Below are positions 37,550-45,130 of a stretch of 64,000 nt of DNA, in pieces. Position 1 is the first letter of the stretch. Every line of letters starts with the position of its first letter. Source of the stretch: Garicola koreensis. GTDB taxonomy: Bacteria > Actinomycetota > Actinomycetes > Actinomycetales > Micrococcaceae. The notes beneath the pieces were generated by a model that ran no database searches, had not been told where the DNA came from, and saw only the letters and a list, made by a program, of their open reading frames with translations. The position numbers were made by a program, and so were the translations under genes. The stretch lies in NCBI RefSeq assembly GCF_014195445.1, contig NZ_JACIBT010000001.1, positions 62,001-126,000 on the forward strand, written 5' to 3'.

Positions 37550-38067
37550 GCAGTTCTTCAAATCCCCCACGTATGAGTGGGATTGACTGGCACCGTTCCT
37601 TGCCACGACCGTTTGTGCCCACGAGCACGATGCGCCGGGATGGGGTTAGCAGCTAGGGACTGATTACGGTGCGATCCGTTCTATCAGGAACGACAGTCCC
37701 AGGCTGAAAACTTTCCATGCGTTTACCGTCTATAGGCCCTGTCTATGCTTGATCTTACCGCTTAATAGTACACAGTGAAGTGTCAACCATTAATGGTTCA
37801 CACCCCTCCAGCATCCTTGATGCACCCCATCTTTTGCTTCGGTCCAGGTTTGTCTTGGCGGTACTTCTTCATCCAGTTCCCCGAGGTGCCAAAGTTTCAG
37901 GCAAACTTCTCGGCATTCCTGATGATCGGGTGTGGACTAGGGATGACCAGTGGGTTGCCTCGGCTTTGAACTGCGGCGTGACTTCCGACGCGATGATCAC
38001 GCGACGGAGGCGGCTCTGCGCAGTCACCGTTCCACGTCGAGTTGCGAAAACTCTACTAAAGAATCTA
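37550..38067. other. Divergent intergenic region with palindromes
   Basis: Between the two operons. It contains AACCATTAATGGTT (37785-37798, perfect palindrome), CGTTC-N6-GAACG (near 37677-37692) and a half-site CGTTCCACGT (38028-38037) matching the iclR operator arm at 9 of 10 positions. An unrecognised frame (below) overlaps it. It probably holds regulator sites for the rightward operon. Confidence 0.4.
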
Positions 38068-38094
38068 TTGACCAACCCTGACAAACTCGAGTAG
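37780..38094 (+). pseudogene. Possible carbamoyltransferase-like remnant
   Basis: A 104-codon open frame from GTG. Only VLLHPVPRGAKVSGKLLGIP and the following DDRVW are suggestive: aspartate/ornithine carbamoyltransferases have an HPxPRG...VS...RVW.Q block near their C-terminus. The rest does not fit and codon use is poor, so this could be chance. Confidence 0.2.
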
Positions 38095-38097
38095 ATT
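38068..38097 (+). promoter_or_regulatory. Promoter of the rightward operon
   Basis: TTGACC (38068-38073), 18-bp spacer, TAGATT (38092-38097), then 7 nt to ATG 38105. The predicted transcription start coincides with that ATG, so the 41-aa leader ORF would be leaderless. Confidence 0.65.
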
Positions 38098-38104
38098 TCC
38101 TCAC

Positions 38105-38230
38105 ATGAAACACCGTGTCACGTCAAATCACTCGCAACGTCTTCCCCCCCCTCACTTGGAGGAGGGTATCAAGCACACCATCGCCGAAGTTGTTCTTGGT
38201 GAAATGACGCGCGAGGGCTCCTGTCAATGA
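38105..38230 (+). CDS. 41-aa leader ORF coupled to the Gfo/Idh gene
   Basis: ATG 38105 is 7 nt downstream of a near-consensus -10 box, the leaderless spacing seen across this window. The 41-residue product starts MKHRVTSNHSQR, contains an acidic helix-like stretch (HLEEGIKHTIAEVVLGEMTR) and ends GSCQ. Its TGA overlaps the ATG of the next gene (ATGA), so its translation could drive that of the oxidoreductase. It may be a regulatory leader or the C-terminal remnant of a longer lost protein. No family recognised. Confidence 0.45.
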   Translation: MKHRVTSNHSQRLPPPHLEEGIKHTIAEVVLGEMTREGSCQ

Positions 38231-39168
38231 GCGCTTTGAGCGTGATCGTGGTGGGCGCGGGGGCGATTGGTCGTCGACACATCAAGGCGGTGAGGCAAGC
38301 CGGCGACACCGTGACGGCGGTTGTTGACACGGACATTGTGGCAGCGCGTGAAGCGGCGAGACCGGCCGGGTCAGTGGCCCAGACGAGTCTCGCTAAGACT
38401 TTGGCGGATGAGGACGCGGATGTGGCTGTCATCGCTACTCCCTCCGGTCAGCACCTCGATCAGTCGGTACTTGCAGTGCGGGCTGGGCTCGATGTTCTTG
38501 TTGAGAAACCGCATCGGGTGCCCGGAGAAGTAGCGGCAGGTCTGCGAGCCTCGCTTGGGGGACGGCGCTACTTCGTGGCGATGACAACGCGACACTGGCC
38601 CGGCATCGAGGCCACAGCTCACGCGATAGCCGATGGCAGCTTGGGGCAGATTCTTACCTACACTGATCGAATGCACTTCCGGTTGGCGGAAACTGACTTG
38701 CCCCCGTGGTACTTCGACGCCACACTCAGTGGCGGCGGCGTCTTGCTGACCAACGGCGTGCATGCGATCGACCGGGCCCGAGCGTTGGTCGGACCCGGAT
38801 TGGAGCTAGACGGGGCCCGGTTAGTCCGCGTATTTCCCAGCCACCGATGTGAAGATTCAGCTGAAATCCAATTGCGAAACCACACCGGTATCCCGGTGCA
38901 TCTGAGTCTGCTTTGGTCTCCATACGCCTCCGGAAACACGGGGTTGACGGTCAATGGGACCCGCGGCAGCGCCGTCGTTCACATGGATGGCAGCTGGCAG
39001 CTGATAACGGGTCAGGAAGAACAATGCGGCCCTGCAATCGAGCCCGATGAGCCCTTTGCGCGGCAGTGGCAAGCCTTCAAGGCCAGTCGTTCCGGCTTCG
39101 ACCTGGAGGATTTGGAGCCGACCCTCGGCTTAGTCGAACGGATTTATAGGAGATACACATATGCCTGA
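38227..39168 (+). CDS. Gfo/Idh/MocA family oxidoreductase
   Basis: 313 aa NAD(P)-dependent dehydrogenase. Rossmann motif VVGAGAIGRRHI (about 8-19), the EKP motif (LVEKPHRVPGE, about 90), GGGVLLTNGVHAID (about 172-185, with the catalytic-position His) and a C-terminal beta-sheet domain ending LVERIYRRYTYA. Substrates in the family are sugars, cyclitols and related alcohols. The ATG overlaps the leader ORF stop, with GAGGG about 9 nt upstream. It overlaps the next gene by 8 bp. A relic of the same family lies in the opposite operon at 32.88 kb. Confidence 0.85.
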   Translation: MSALSVIVVGAGAIGRRHIKAVRQAGDTVTAVVDTDIVAAREAARPAGSVAQTSLAKTLADEDADVAVIATPSGQHLDQSVLAVRAGLDVLVEKPHRVPGEVAAGLRASLGGRRYFVAMTTRHWPGIEATAHAIADGSLGQILTYTDRMHFRLAETDLPPWYFDATLSGGGVLLTNGVHAIDRARALVGPGLELDGARLVRVFPSHRCEDSAEIQLRNHTGIPVHLSLLWSPYASGNTGLTVNGTRGSAVVHMDGSWQLITGQEEQCGPAIEPDEPFARQWQAFKASRSGFDLEDLEPTLGLVERIYRRYTYA

Positions 39169-40381
39169 CATCAGCATGCTCATATACCCTTGGGACATTG
39201 AGACCGACGGCGTCGACGAGGTGGTCGGGACGCTGTCCGAACTTGGCGTGACTGGACTTACAATCGCGGCGGCTTATCACTCTGCTGAGGTTCTTGCCCC
39301 CAGGCGTACCTCACGAGTCTTTACCCGAGCTGAACCTAACAGCGTTCATCTGCCATTGGCGCGCGACGCGTTCTCGGGTCTCTCCGTTCCGCCTTCTTCG
39401 ATGGCGACAAACAGCCCTGACCTCTACCCAGAGCTGAAGGCGGCGACGGATGCAGCGGGTATTCGACTTGATGGATGGGTCGTGGCGTTGCATAACTCGC
39501 GGCTGGCCACACAGCACCCCGAATGTGCGATACTGAGCTGTTTCAACGATCGCTTCACCCATGGACTTTGTCCGAATAACCCCGCAGTTCGCAGGTATGT
39601 CAGCGAATTGTTTGGAGGAATCGCGGGCAGCGGACTCTTCGAACGCGTGCTGGCGGAGAGCATTTCATACCTACTGTATGGTCATGGGCATCCGCATGAA
39701 CTATGGGGTGCGCGGCTAGACACGACAACGCGCTACCTCCTTTCACTTTGCTTCTGCGAGCACTGCGCCGAAAGCGGTGCCGAGCGAAATATTGACGTGG
39801 AGTCTCTCCGATCCAAGGTGGCCGCCGAGCTGACCCGCACTTGGAATCAGTCGTACCCCGCCGGAAGAGACCATGATGAGGGCCTTGAACTAGCATCTCT
39901 GCATGTCAATTGGCCAGATCTCGCTGCATATACGCGCATGCGTCTCGACACGGTGACCTCCTTGGCGGCTACGACTGCGCATGTCTGCCACAACGAGAGG
40001 GTCCATTTTGACTTGGGTGCTGCAGTGTGGGGGCGACCCAGCCCCCTCAACTGGCTAGAAGGCGTTGATATCAGTTCTTCATTTGATATTGCGGACAAGT
40101 TTATGTTGCAAAGCTATTACCCCAGAGGCGGGGAGGTAGCACGCGAAATCGACCATACGTTTGGTCTGGCTGCGGCCCGTGATCTGCCCATTGGCGAACT
40201 GGCCGTAGCAATGACTCTGTGGCCTGACCATCACAATACGAGGGAAGGGTTCCTTAGCAAAGTCAACCTCGTGCGCGATGCAGACATCAACACCCTGGCT
40301 CTGTATAACTACAGCACAGCCACGAGGGATACCTTGTCCTGGGTTGCTGACGCGGTCGCCGTGATGAAAGGAGAACGATGA
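39161..40381 (+). CDS. Unrecognised 406-aa protein with CFCEHC motif (TIM-barrel-like)
   Basis: Cytoplasmic, no signal peptide. The N-terminus (ISMLIYPWDIETDGVDEVV, GVTGLTIAAAYHSAEVL) looks like the first strands of a TIM barrel, as in glycoside-hydrolase-like proteins. A central RYLLSLCFCEHCAESG (about residues 189-204) gives a Cys-x-Cys-x2-Cys cluster seen in some uncharacterised GH-like proteins. Conserved-looking acids include ESISYLLYGHGHPHELWGAR (about 167-186) and HFDLGAAVWGR (about 285). AGGAG precedes ATG 39161, which overlaps the Gfo/Idh stop. The tight link suggests a pathway enzyme acting with the dehydrogenase; activity unknown. Confidence 0.6.
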   Translation: MPDISMLIYPWDIETDGVDEVVGTLSELGVTGLTIAAAYHSAEVLAPRRTSRVFTRAEPNSVHLPLARDAFSGLSVPPSSMATNSPDLYPELKAATDAAGIRLDGWVVALHNSRLATQHPECAILSCFNDRFTHGLCPNNPAVRRYVSELFGGIAGSGLFERVLAESISYLLYGHGHPHELWGARLDTTTRYLLSLCFCEHCAESGAERNIDVESLRSKVAAELTRTWNQSYPAGRDHDEGLELASLHVNWPDLAAYTRMRLDTVTSLAATTAHVCHNERVHFDLGAAVWGRPSPLNWLEGVDISSSFDIADKFMLQSYYPRGGEVAREIDHTFGLAAARDLPIGELAVAMTLWPDHHNTREGFLSKVNLVRDADINTLALYNYSTATRDTLSWVADAVAVMKGER

Positions 40382-40472
40382 GCAGGACCTAAACGAAACG
40401 CCAGCTTTGGTCGTAGACCCGACGGGACTCAGGACCGACCTTAGCTCCATGGTTCCCACATCGTTTGGCTGA
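40378..40472 (+). pseudogene. D-threonine-aldolase-like N-terminal relic
   Basis: ATG 40378 overlaps the previous stop (ATGA) but meets a stop after four codons. In the +2 frame the sequence continues NETPALVVDPTGLRTDLSSM, the TPALVVDLxxLxxNIxxM start of D-threonine-aldolase/alanine-racemase-N proteins, then stops at 40472. So a third gene of the rightward operon has been lost. An intact member of that family is in the opposite operon. Confidence 0.55.
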
Positions 40473-40532
40473 GGCAGATCGTCGCCCACACTTCAAACTT
40501 TGATGATGAGGTCGCGCGGTTGTAGCTCACTC

Positions 40533-40576
40533 TTGACGAAGGCGCATTTGACGAAACATAGTTTCCGGTCAATATG
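40533..40576 (+). promoter_or_regulatory. Tandem promoter candidates upstream of the Opp operon
   Basis: TTGACGAA occurs twice, at 40533 and 40548. The first pairs with CATAGT (40557-40562, 18-bp spacer) and the second with CAATAT (40570-40575, 16-bp spacer). Downstream, GACATT-N11-AATGTC (40590-40612) could form a leader hairpin. Confidence 0.45.
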
Positions 40577-40637
40577 GCGGCAAAGGAGCGACATTGGTTG
40601 ATGCCTAATGTCAACAACAACTCGATAAGGATCTATT

Positions 40638-42167
40638 GTGGTACTAAACATGCGCAGGACTAAAAAAACTGTAATAGCAGCGATTATAGCGGCCTCATTT
40701 ACATTAGTGGGTTGCTCCGGCGGTTCATCTGGGGGGTCACCCACGGGAGACAATCAGAATGCGTCAATACAAAACGAGACTGTGGTCGCGTTGCCAGAGG
40801 ATATTGACAATTTTGATCCGCATACAAACCAACTCAACACCTACCTTTACGCCGTCCGTTCTCTAGTTTTCAACGGACTGGTTAGATATGATGCCAGTCT
40901 CAATATCGAACCAGATCTGGCTACGTTCGACGTCAACGCTGACGCCACGGTTTTCACTTTTGAAATCGACCCCGAGGCGGTTTTCCATGACGGAACTTCC
41001 GTTAATGCGGAGGCGGTCATCGCGTCGTTCGAGCGTGCTGCAGGGGAAGAGAACTCCATCTGGGCTCCGCGGCTTGCCGATGTTGCGAGCTACGAGAGTC
41101 CCGATGAGCATACGGTCGTGATCACACTCAATGACCCAAATGCGGCGTTCCTCGCAGGAATTGTTGATATATCGATTATTGCTCCTTCGAACTTCGAGGA
41201 CGTCGACTCTGCCCCCGTAGGCTCGGGCCCCTACAAGTTTGTCTCCTGGGAAGCAAACCAGCAGATCGAATTGGAGCGCTTCGACAATCACTTCGGCGAG
41301 CCGTCGCCCACCGAAACTATTATCTACCGGCCTATCAGTGATCAACAGGTCGCTCTGAACAATCTTTACAGCGGGAGCATCGACATTATCGCCAGCGCAT
41401 CGGTTAACACCCGCGCCCAAGTCGACACCGACCGGGCCGAGATCATACAGCCGGACGCATCCACTAGTCTGTCGCTCATCGAATTCAACTCTTCGGGTAC
41501 GCTTGACGACCCTCAGGTTCGACGAGCTCTTGCTCATACGCTAGACAAGGAAGCGATCCAAGAGGTGGCATACGGCGGTGAGGGATCGCTGAGCTACAGC
41601 CCCTTTGCAGAGACCAGCTGGGCCTATACGAATGTTGAAGACTACGAGTACGATCTCCAGAGGGCCGAGGACCTACTAGCCGAGGCTGGCGCATCAGACC
41701 TCACGTTTACTCTCGAAGTACCGAGCGGATTCCCGGACGCGGAGCAGATCGCGCGAGTATGGCAAGCTTCGCTCGCCGAGGTCGGTGTCAGCATGACGCC
41801 AGAGATTAACGAGAGTTCCGTCTGGCTCGACGCCTATGTCTCACGTGACTACGACGCAACCTGGAACGTGTTCAACGTGGGTGGAGATCCGCACTCGTTC
41901 TTCGACGTCATTATGACGCCACACCTGGACGACGACTACGACAACCCGAGGATGAAAGAACTGATCGCTGAGGCAACAAGCACGTCAGATCAAGCCAAAA
42001 GAGCGGACATATATGCGGAACTGCAGCAGGTTCTTGTTGAGGAACTTCCCGTTATGGTCGTACAGTCGATCCCTGTCGCTTCGATTATCGCCGATGACGT
42101 GAGGGGCTATGAGATGAACCCGCTCGGATGGTCACTGCTCGATAATGTCGCAGTCGAGCAAGAATGA
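40638..42167 (+). CDS. ABC transporter substrate-binding lipoprotein, family 5 (Opp/Dpp-like)
   Basis: 509 aa. A signal peptide with lipobox LVGC (Cys about residue 26) anchors the binding protein outside the membrane. SBP_bac_5 features: LPEDIDNFDPHTNQLNTYLY near 52, LVFNGLVRYDASLNIEPDLA near 77, FHDGTSVNAEAVIASFERA near 118 and APVGSGPYKFVSW near 195. Binds peptides or peptide-like compounds; here probably the acylated substrate of the island enzymes. GTG 40638 has AAGGA upstream; ATG 40650 would still leave a normal signal peptide. First gene of the transporter set. Confidence 0.9.
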   Translation: MVLNMRRTKKTVIAAIIAASFTLVGCSGGSSGGSPTGDNQNASIQNETVVALPEDIDNFDPHTNQLNTYLYAVRSLVFNGLVRYDASLNIEPDLATFDVNADATVFTFEIDPEAVFHDGTSVNAEAVIASFERAAGEENSIWAPRLADVASYESPDEHTVVITLNDPNAAFLAGIVDISIIAPSNFEDVDSAPVGSGPYKFVSWEANQQIELERFDNHFGEPSPTETIIYRPISDQQVALNNLYSGSIDIIASASVNTRAQVDTDRAEIIQPDASTSLSLIEFNSSGTLDDPQVRRALAHTLDKEAIQEVAYGGEGSLSYSPFAETSWAYTNVEDYEYDLQRAEDLLAEAGASDLTFTLEVPSGFPDAEQIARVWQASLAEVGVSMTPEINESSVWLDAYVSRDYDATWNVFNVGGDPHSFFDVIMTPHLDDDYDNPRMKELIAEATSTSDQAKRADIYAELQQVLVEELPVMVVQSIPVASIIADDVRGYEMNPLGWSLLDNVAVEQE

Positions 42168-42179
42168 GGCGCGCTAGGA

Positions 42180-43139
42180 ATGCCAGCAATAACGAGAACT
42201 TTTTTAGAGATCGCAAGACTCGTGTTCGTCCTGTGGCTGGTGTCCGTGTTGGCGTTCCTGGCTCTCCGCCTGACGCCTGGGGACCCTGCCGTGCTGCTGC
42301 TCGGGCCCCAAGCGGGACACGAAGATGCTGAGGCGTTGCTCGCCCAAGTACGGACGGAAATGGGGTTCGACCAGCCGTGGATAGTCCAGTACGGGATATG
42401 GATTGGCGACATACTGCGCGGTGATTTCGGTAACTCCAGCCGAAGTGGCGTTTCAGTCCTCTCGCTAATCGTCAATGCAGTCCCGCCCACGCTCTGGCTT
42501 GTCCTACTTTCAGTGATGGTGTCAGTGCCGCTCTCAATCGCCATTGGGATGTGGGCCGCGAGTCATCGAAACGGCGCGGTGGACCGTGGGGTGCGGGTCG
42601 TAACGACCATGTCGATCGCCATACCCGGTGTTTGGCTGGGGCTGATTCTAATCATCTTCTTTTCTGTGAATCTCGGTGTCCTGCCCTCAGGGGGGTACGT
42701 CTCTCCGCTCATCGACCCTGGCGGATTCATCAGGCACATGATATTGCCGGTGGCTACGCTCTCAGTGTTTCTGACGGGAGTGCTTACGCGCTTCGTTTAT
42801 GCGGAAGGCTCGGACGTGCTTCGGCAGGACTATATGCGGACGGCGACAGCTATGGGGATTCCCCGGCGAACGAGAATATTTAGGTATGCAACAAGAAATG
42901 CAGTGCTTCCGATGATTACGATCGTTGGCGTCCAAATCGGTGTGTTGGTGGGAAATGCTGTACTAGTCGAAGCAGTATTTGGTATTGGCGGCCTTGGGCA
43001 ATTGTTGCTCAGCAGCGTACTCAATCGTGACTATCAGGTCGTCCAGGGTGCGGTGCTAATCACCACTGTTGTCGTAGTGCTGGTTGGATTCCTGTCCGAC
43101 ATGGCGAACCGCCTTATAGACCCAAGGATTGCCAAATGA
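42180..43139 (+). CDS. ABC transporter permease (DppB/OppB type)
   Basis: 319 aa inner-membrane permease with about six helices: RLTPGDPAVLLLG in the N-terminal periplasmic part (about 36-48), the long second helix WLVLLSVMVSVPLSIAIGMW (about 105-124) and the EAA loop RQDYMRTATAMGIPRRTR (about 216-233) that docks the ATPase. It lies 12 bp after the binding-protein gene and overlaps the next permease by 4 bp (ATGA). Confidence 0.92.
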   Translation: MPAITRTFLEIARLVFVLWLVSVLAFLALRLTPGDPAVLLLGPQAGHEDAEALLAQVRTEMGFDQPWIVQYGIWIGDILRGDFGNSSRSGVSVLSLIVNAVPPTLWLVLLSVMVSVPLSIAIGMWAASHRNGAVDRGVRVVTTMSIAIPGVWLGLILIIFFSVNLGVLPSGGYVSPLIDPGGFIRHMILPVATLSVFLTGVLTRFVYAEGSDVLRQDYMRTATAMGIPRRTRIFRYATRNAVLPMITIVGVQIGVLVGNAVLVEAVFGIGGLGQLLLSSVLNRDYQVVQGAVLITTVVVVLVGFLSDMANRLIDPRIAK

Positions 43140-43969
43140 TGCGGTGGTTAAAGGGAGTCGGGGTTGCCCGTCTTTTACTAATAGCGACAGGGATCTTGGT
43201 GCTCACGGTTGCCCTGTGGCCGGAATTGTTCGTGACGCATGATCCGACTGCGGTTGATTCGGACTCGATCCTGCAGTCCGCCTCATGGGAACATCCGTTG
43301 GGGACGGATGAAGCTGGTGCAGATGTGCTCGCACGACTCGTCCATGCGACCCAGCTCGAGGTCGTGATCGCGGCGGGCAGTGTCATAATTGCGCTTGTAA
43401 TTGGCGTACCATCTGGATTGCTCGCCGGCAACAGTGGCAAGCTTATCGATGGTGGAATATCCAGCGGGGCTTCGGCCATTCTGGCCTTTCCAATGGTGCT
43501 TTTCGCGATCCTAGTAGTGTCGAGCTTTGGAACGACAGCTCTGACGCTGGTCGGTATTATTGGGTTTGTCTTCGCCCCGCGGGTATTTGTTCTCGTGCGT
43601 GCGCAAACAAAAGCGCTGAAAGAACGGGAGTTTGTGGTGGCAGCCCGGGTGACCGGAATCTCGCCGAGGCGTACAATGGCGCGTCATGTCCTTCCAAATA
43701 TGGCAGGCCCGCTTTTCACCCTCATCCCGCAGCTGATGGCGGAAGCGCTCCTCATCGAGGCTGGCCTCAGCTTTTTGGGACTGGGAGTTCAACTCCCGGA
43801 TTCAACCTGGGGGACCATTCTCGAGAGCTCGAAGGACTACTACGTCACGTCGCCCGGTTATGCGGTCGCAGCTGGTCTGACGATCACGATAGCGGCCGGA
43901 CTTCTGATGGCCTCCGGAGAACTTGCTGCTGAGTCTTTCAATCCCCTGAAGAAGAGAAGGCAAAAATGA
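43136..43969 (+). CDS. ABC transporter permease (DppC/OppC type)
   Basis: 277 aa, partner permease. HPLGTDEAGADVLARLVHAT (about 51-70) is the classic OppC signature, and REFVVAARVTGISPRRTMAR (about 164-183) is the EAA loop. FLGLGVQLPDSTWGTIL (about 219-235) is also typical. ATGA overlaps on both sides couple it to the first permease and to a decayed deacylase frame that follows. Confidence 0.92.
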   Translation: MMRWLKGVGVARLLLIATGILVLTVALWPELFVTHDPTAVDSDSILQSASWEHPLGTDEAGADVLARLVHATQLEVVIAAGSVIIALVIGVPSGLLAGNSGKLIDGGISSGASAILAFPMVLFAILVVSSFGTTALTLVGIIGFVFAPRVFVLVRAQTKALKEREFVVAARVTGISPRRTMARHVLPNMAGPLFTLIPQLMAEALLIEAGLSFLGLGVQLPDSTWGTILESSKDYYVTSPGYAVAAGLTITIAAGLLMASGELAAESFNPLKKRRQK

Positions 43970-44268
43970 GCTACTTCGCGGTACGTGGCGGAATCGCCGT
44001 CGACGGCACCAGAACAGGGCCCATAGGATCCGTCGGTTTCGTTGCAGACGGTCGAGCGCAGTCTATGGCACGACCCGAAGAACCCTCAGGTTCGACGAAC
44101 GGCGGTTTCAGAGGCTCTCTGATACCTCCTGGTTCCATCGACACTCCTACGAACTGCGACCTTGACTGCATTTGCTATCCGGACGCCGATACGCGTTCTG
44201 CAGGGTGTGCCACCGCAACGTGCTATGGGCCGACGTGCCGAACGAGACTCGTCCCGGAACAGTGCTGA
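43966..44268 (+). pseudogene. Decayed N-terminus of an N-acyl-D-amino-acid deacylase
   Basis: A 100-aa frame overlapping the permease stop (ATGA). It reads VRGGIAVDGTRTGPIGSV near the start and LIPPGSIDTPTNCDLDCICY then PDADTR later, aligning with the deacylase pattern PGFIDxHxHCDLxxxYPDxxxR. Both metal-binding His are replaced (TPTN), the NCGMS region is corrupted (YGPTC), and a stop at 44268 ends it. The stop overlaps the ribosome-binding site of the next gene, so translation of this remnant may still deliver ribosomes to the ATPase. An intact homologue is at 32.9 kb. Confidence 0.7.
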
Positions 44269-44278
44269 GGAGGTTTAC

Positions 44279-45130
44279 ATGAACGAGCCACTTTTGGAGA
44301 TAAAAGACCTAGTCGTTAATTATGGAAACGTACAGAATAAGCACCAGGTTGCGAATGCCGTTGATGGTGTTAATTTGACACTCCAGGCTGGAGAGACGCT
44401 TGGGTTAGTAGGTGAATCCGGATCCGGAAAGTCTTCCATCGCGCGATCAGTGGTGGGATTGACCAAGTGGTCAGGACAGATTGCTTTCGACGGATCAGAT
44501 ATGAATCAACTACGAGGCGGGGCGTTGCGTCGCGTTCGCCAGAATTTGCAAATGATCTTTCAGGATCCCTACGGAACGCTCGACCCGCGGATGCCAATTG
44601 GAAAGCAGATTGCGGAACCTTTGTTGGCGCACGGTTTCGTGCAGCGGGATCAGCTAAAAGTTCGAGTGAGTGAGTTGCTGGAGATGGTTGAGCTCGATGG
44701 CTCGGCGGCAGCCAACTATCCCCACCAGTTTTCTGGAGGTCAAAGACAACGAGTTGCTATTGCCCGTGCCATCGGACTCTCTCCTAAGCTCATCGTATGT
44801 GATGAACCGACGTCCGCCCTCGACGTATCCGTGCAGGCACAGATTCTGAAACTCCTTGACGGACTGCAACGAGACCACGGAATTGCATACCTCTTTATCG
44901 CGCACAACTTGGGAGTCGTGCGCCAAGTTTCTGATCGGGTCGCTGTCATGTATATGGGAAAGCTCGTCGAAACCGGCTCCGTTGAAGAGGTTTTCGACAA
45001 TCCGCAACATTGGTACACCAAAGCGCTTCTGAATGCTGTACTTGAGCCTGAGCCGAGTTCTCGGCACAGGGGGCGTCGTAGACTGACAAAAATGAAAGAT
45101 TCATCTGAAAATTCAGGAGGTGCGCGGTGA
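44279..45130 (+). CDS. ABC transporter ATP-binding protein (OppF/DppF-like, short)
   Basis: 283 aa. Walker A GESGSGKSS (about 45-53), Q-loop MIFQDPYGTLDPR (about 94-106), signature FSGGQRQRVAIARA (about 154-167), Walker B LIVCDEPTSALD (about 176-187) and the switch His (FIAHNLG). The C-terminal oligopeptide-transporter domain (GDxPSPxxPPxGCxFxxRC) is missing; the protein ends in a basic tail (RHRGRRRLTKMKD). Such a domain survives as a relic at 32.7 kb. ATG 44279 follows GAGGAGG by 6 nt. Overlaps the next gene by GTGA. Confidence 0.9.
   Translation: MNEPLLEIKDLVVNYGNVQNKHQVANAVDGVNLTLQAGETLGLVGESGSGKSSIARSVVGLTKWSGQIAFDGSDMNQLRGGALRRVRQNLQMIFQDPYGTLDPRMPIGKQIAEPLLAHGFVQRDQLKVRVSELLEMVELDGSAAANYPHQFSGGQRQRVAIARAIGLSPKLIVCDEPTSALDVSVQAQILKLLDGLQRDHGIAYLFIAHNLGVVRQVSDRVAVMYMGKLVETGSVEEVFDNPQHWYTKALLNAVLEPEPSSRHRGRRRLTKMKDSSENSGGAR

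Noticed and set aside
37775-37969. Hydrophobic 64-codon frame in the divergent intergenic region
   Set aside because: No ribosome-binding site or family; overlaps another doubtful frame and palindromes.
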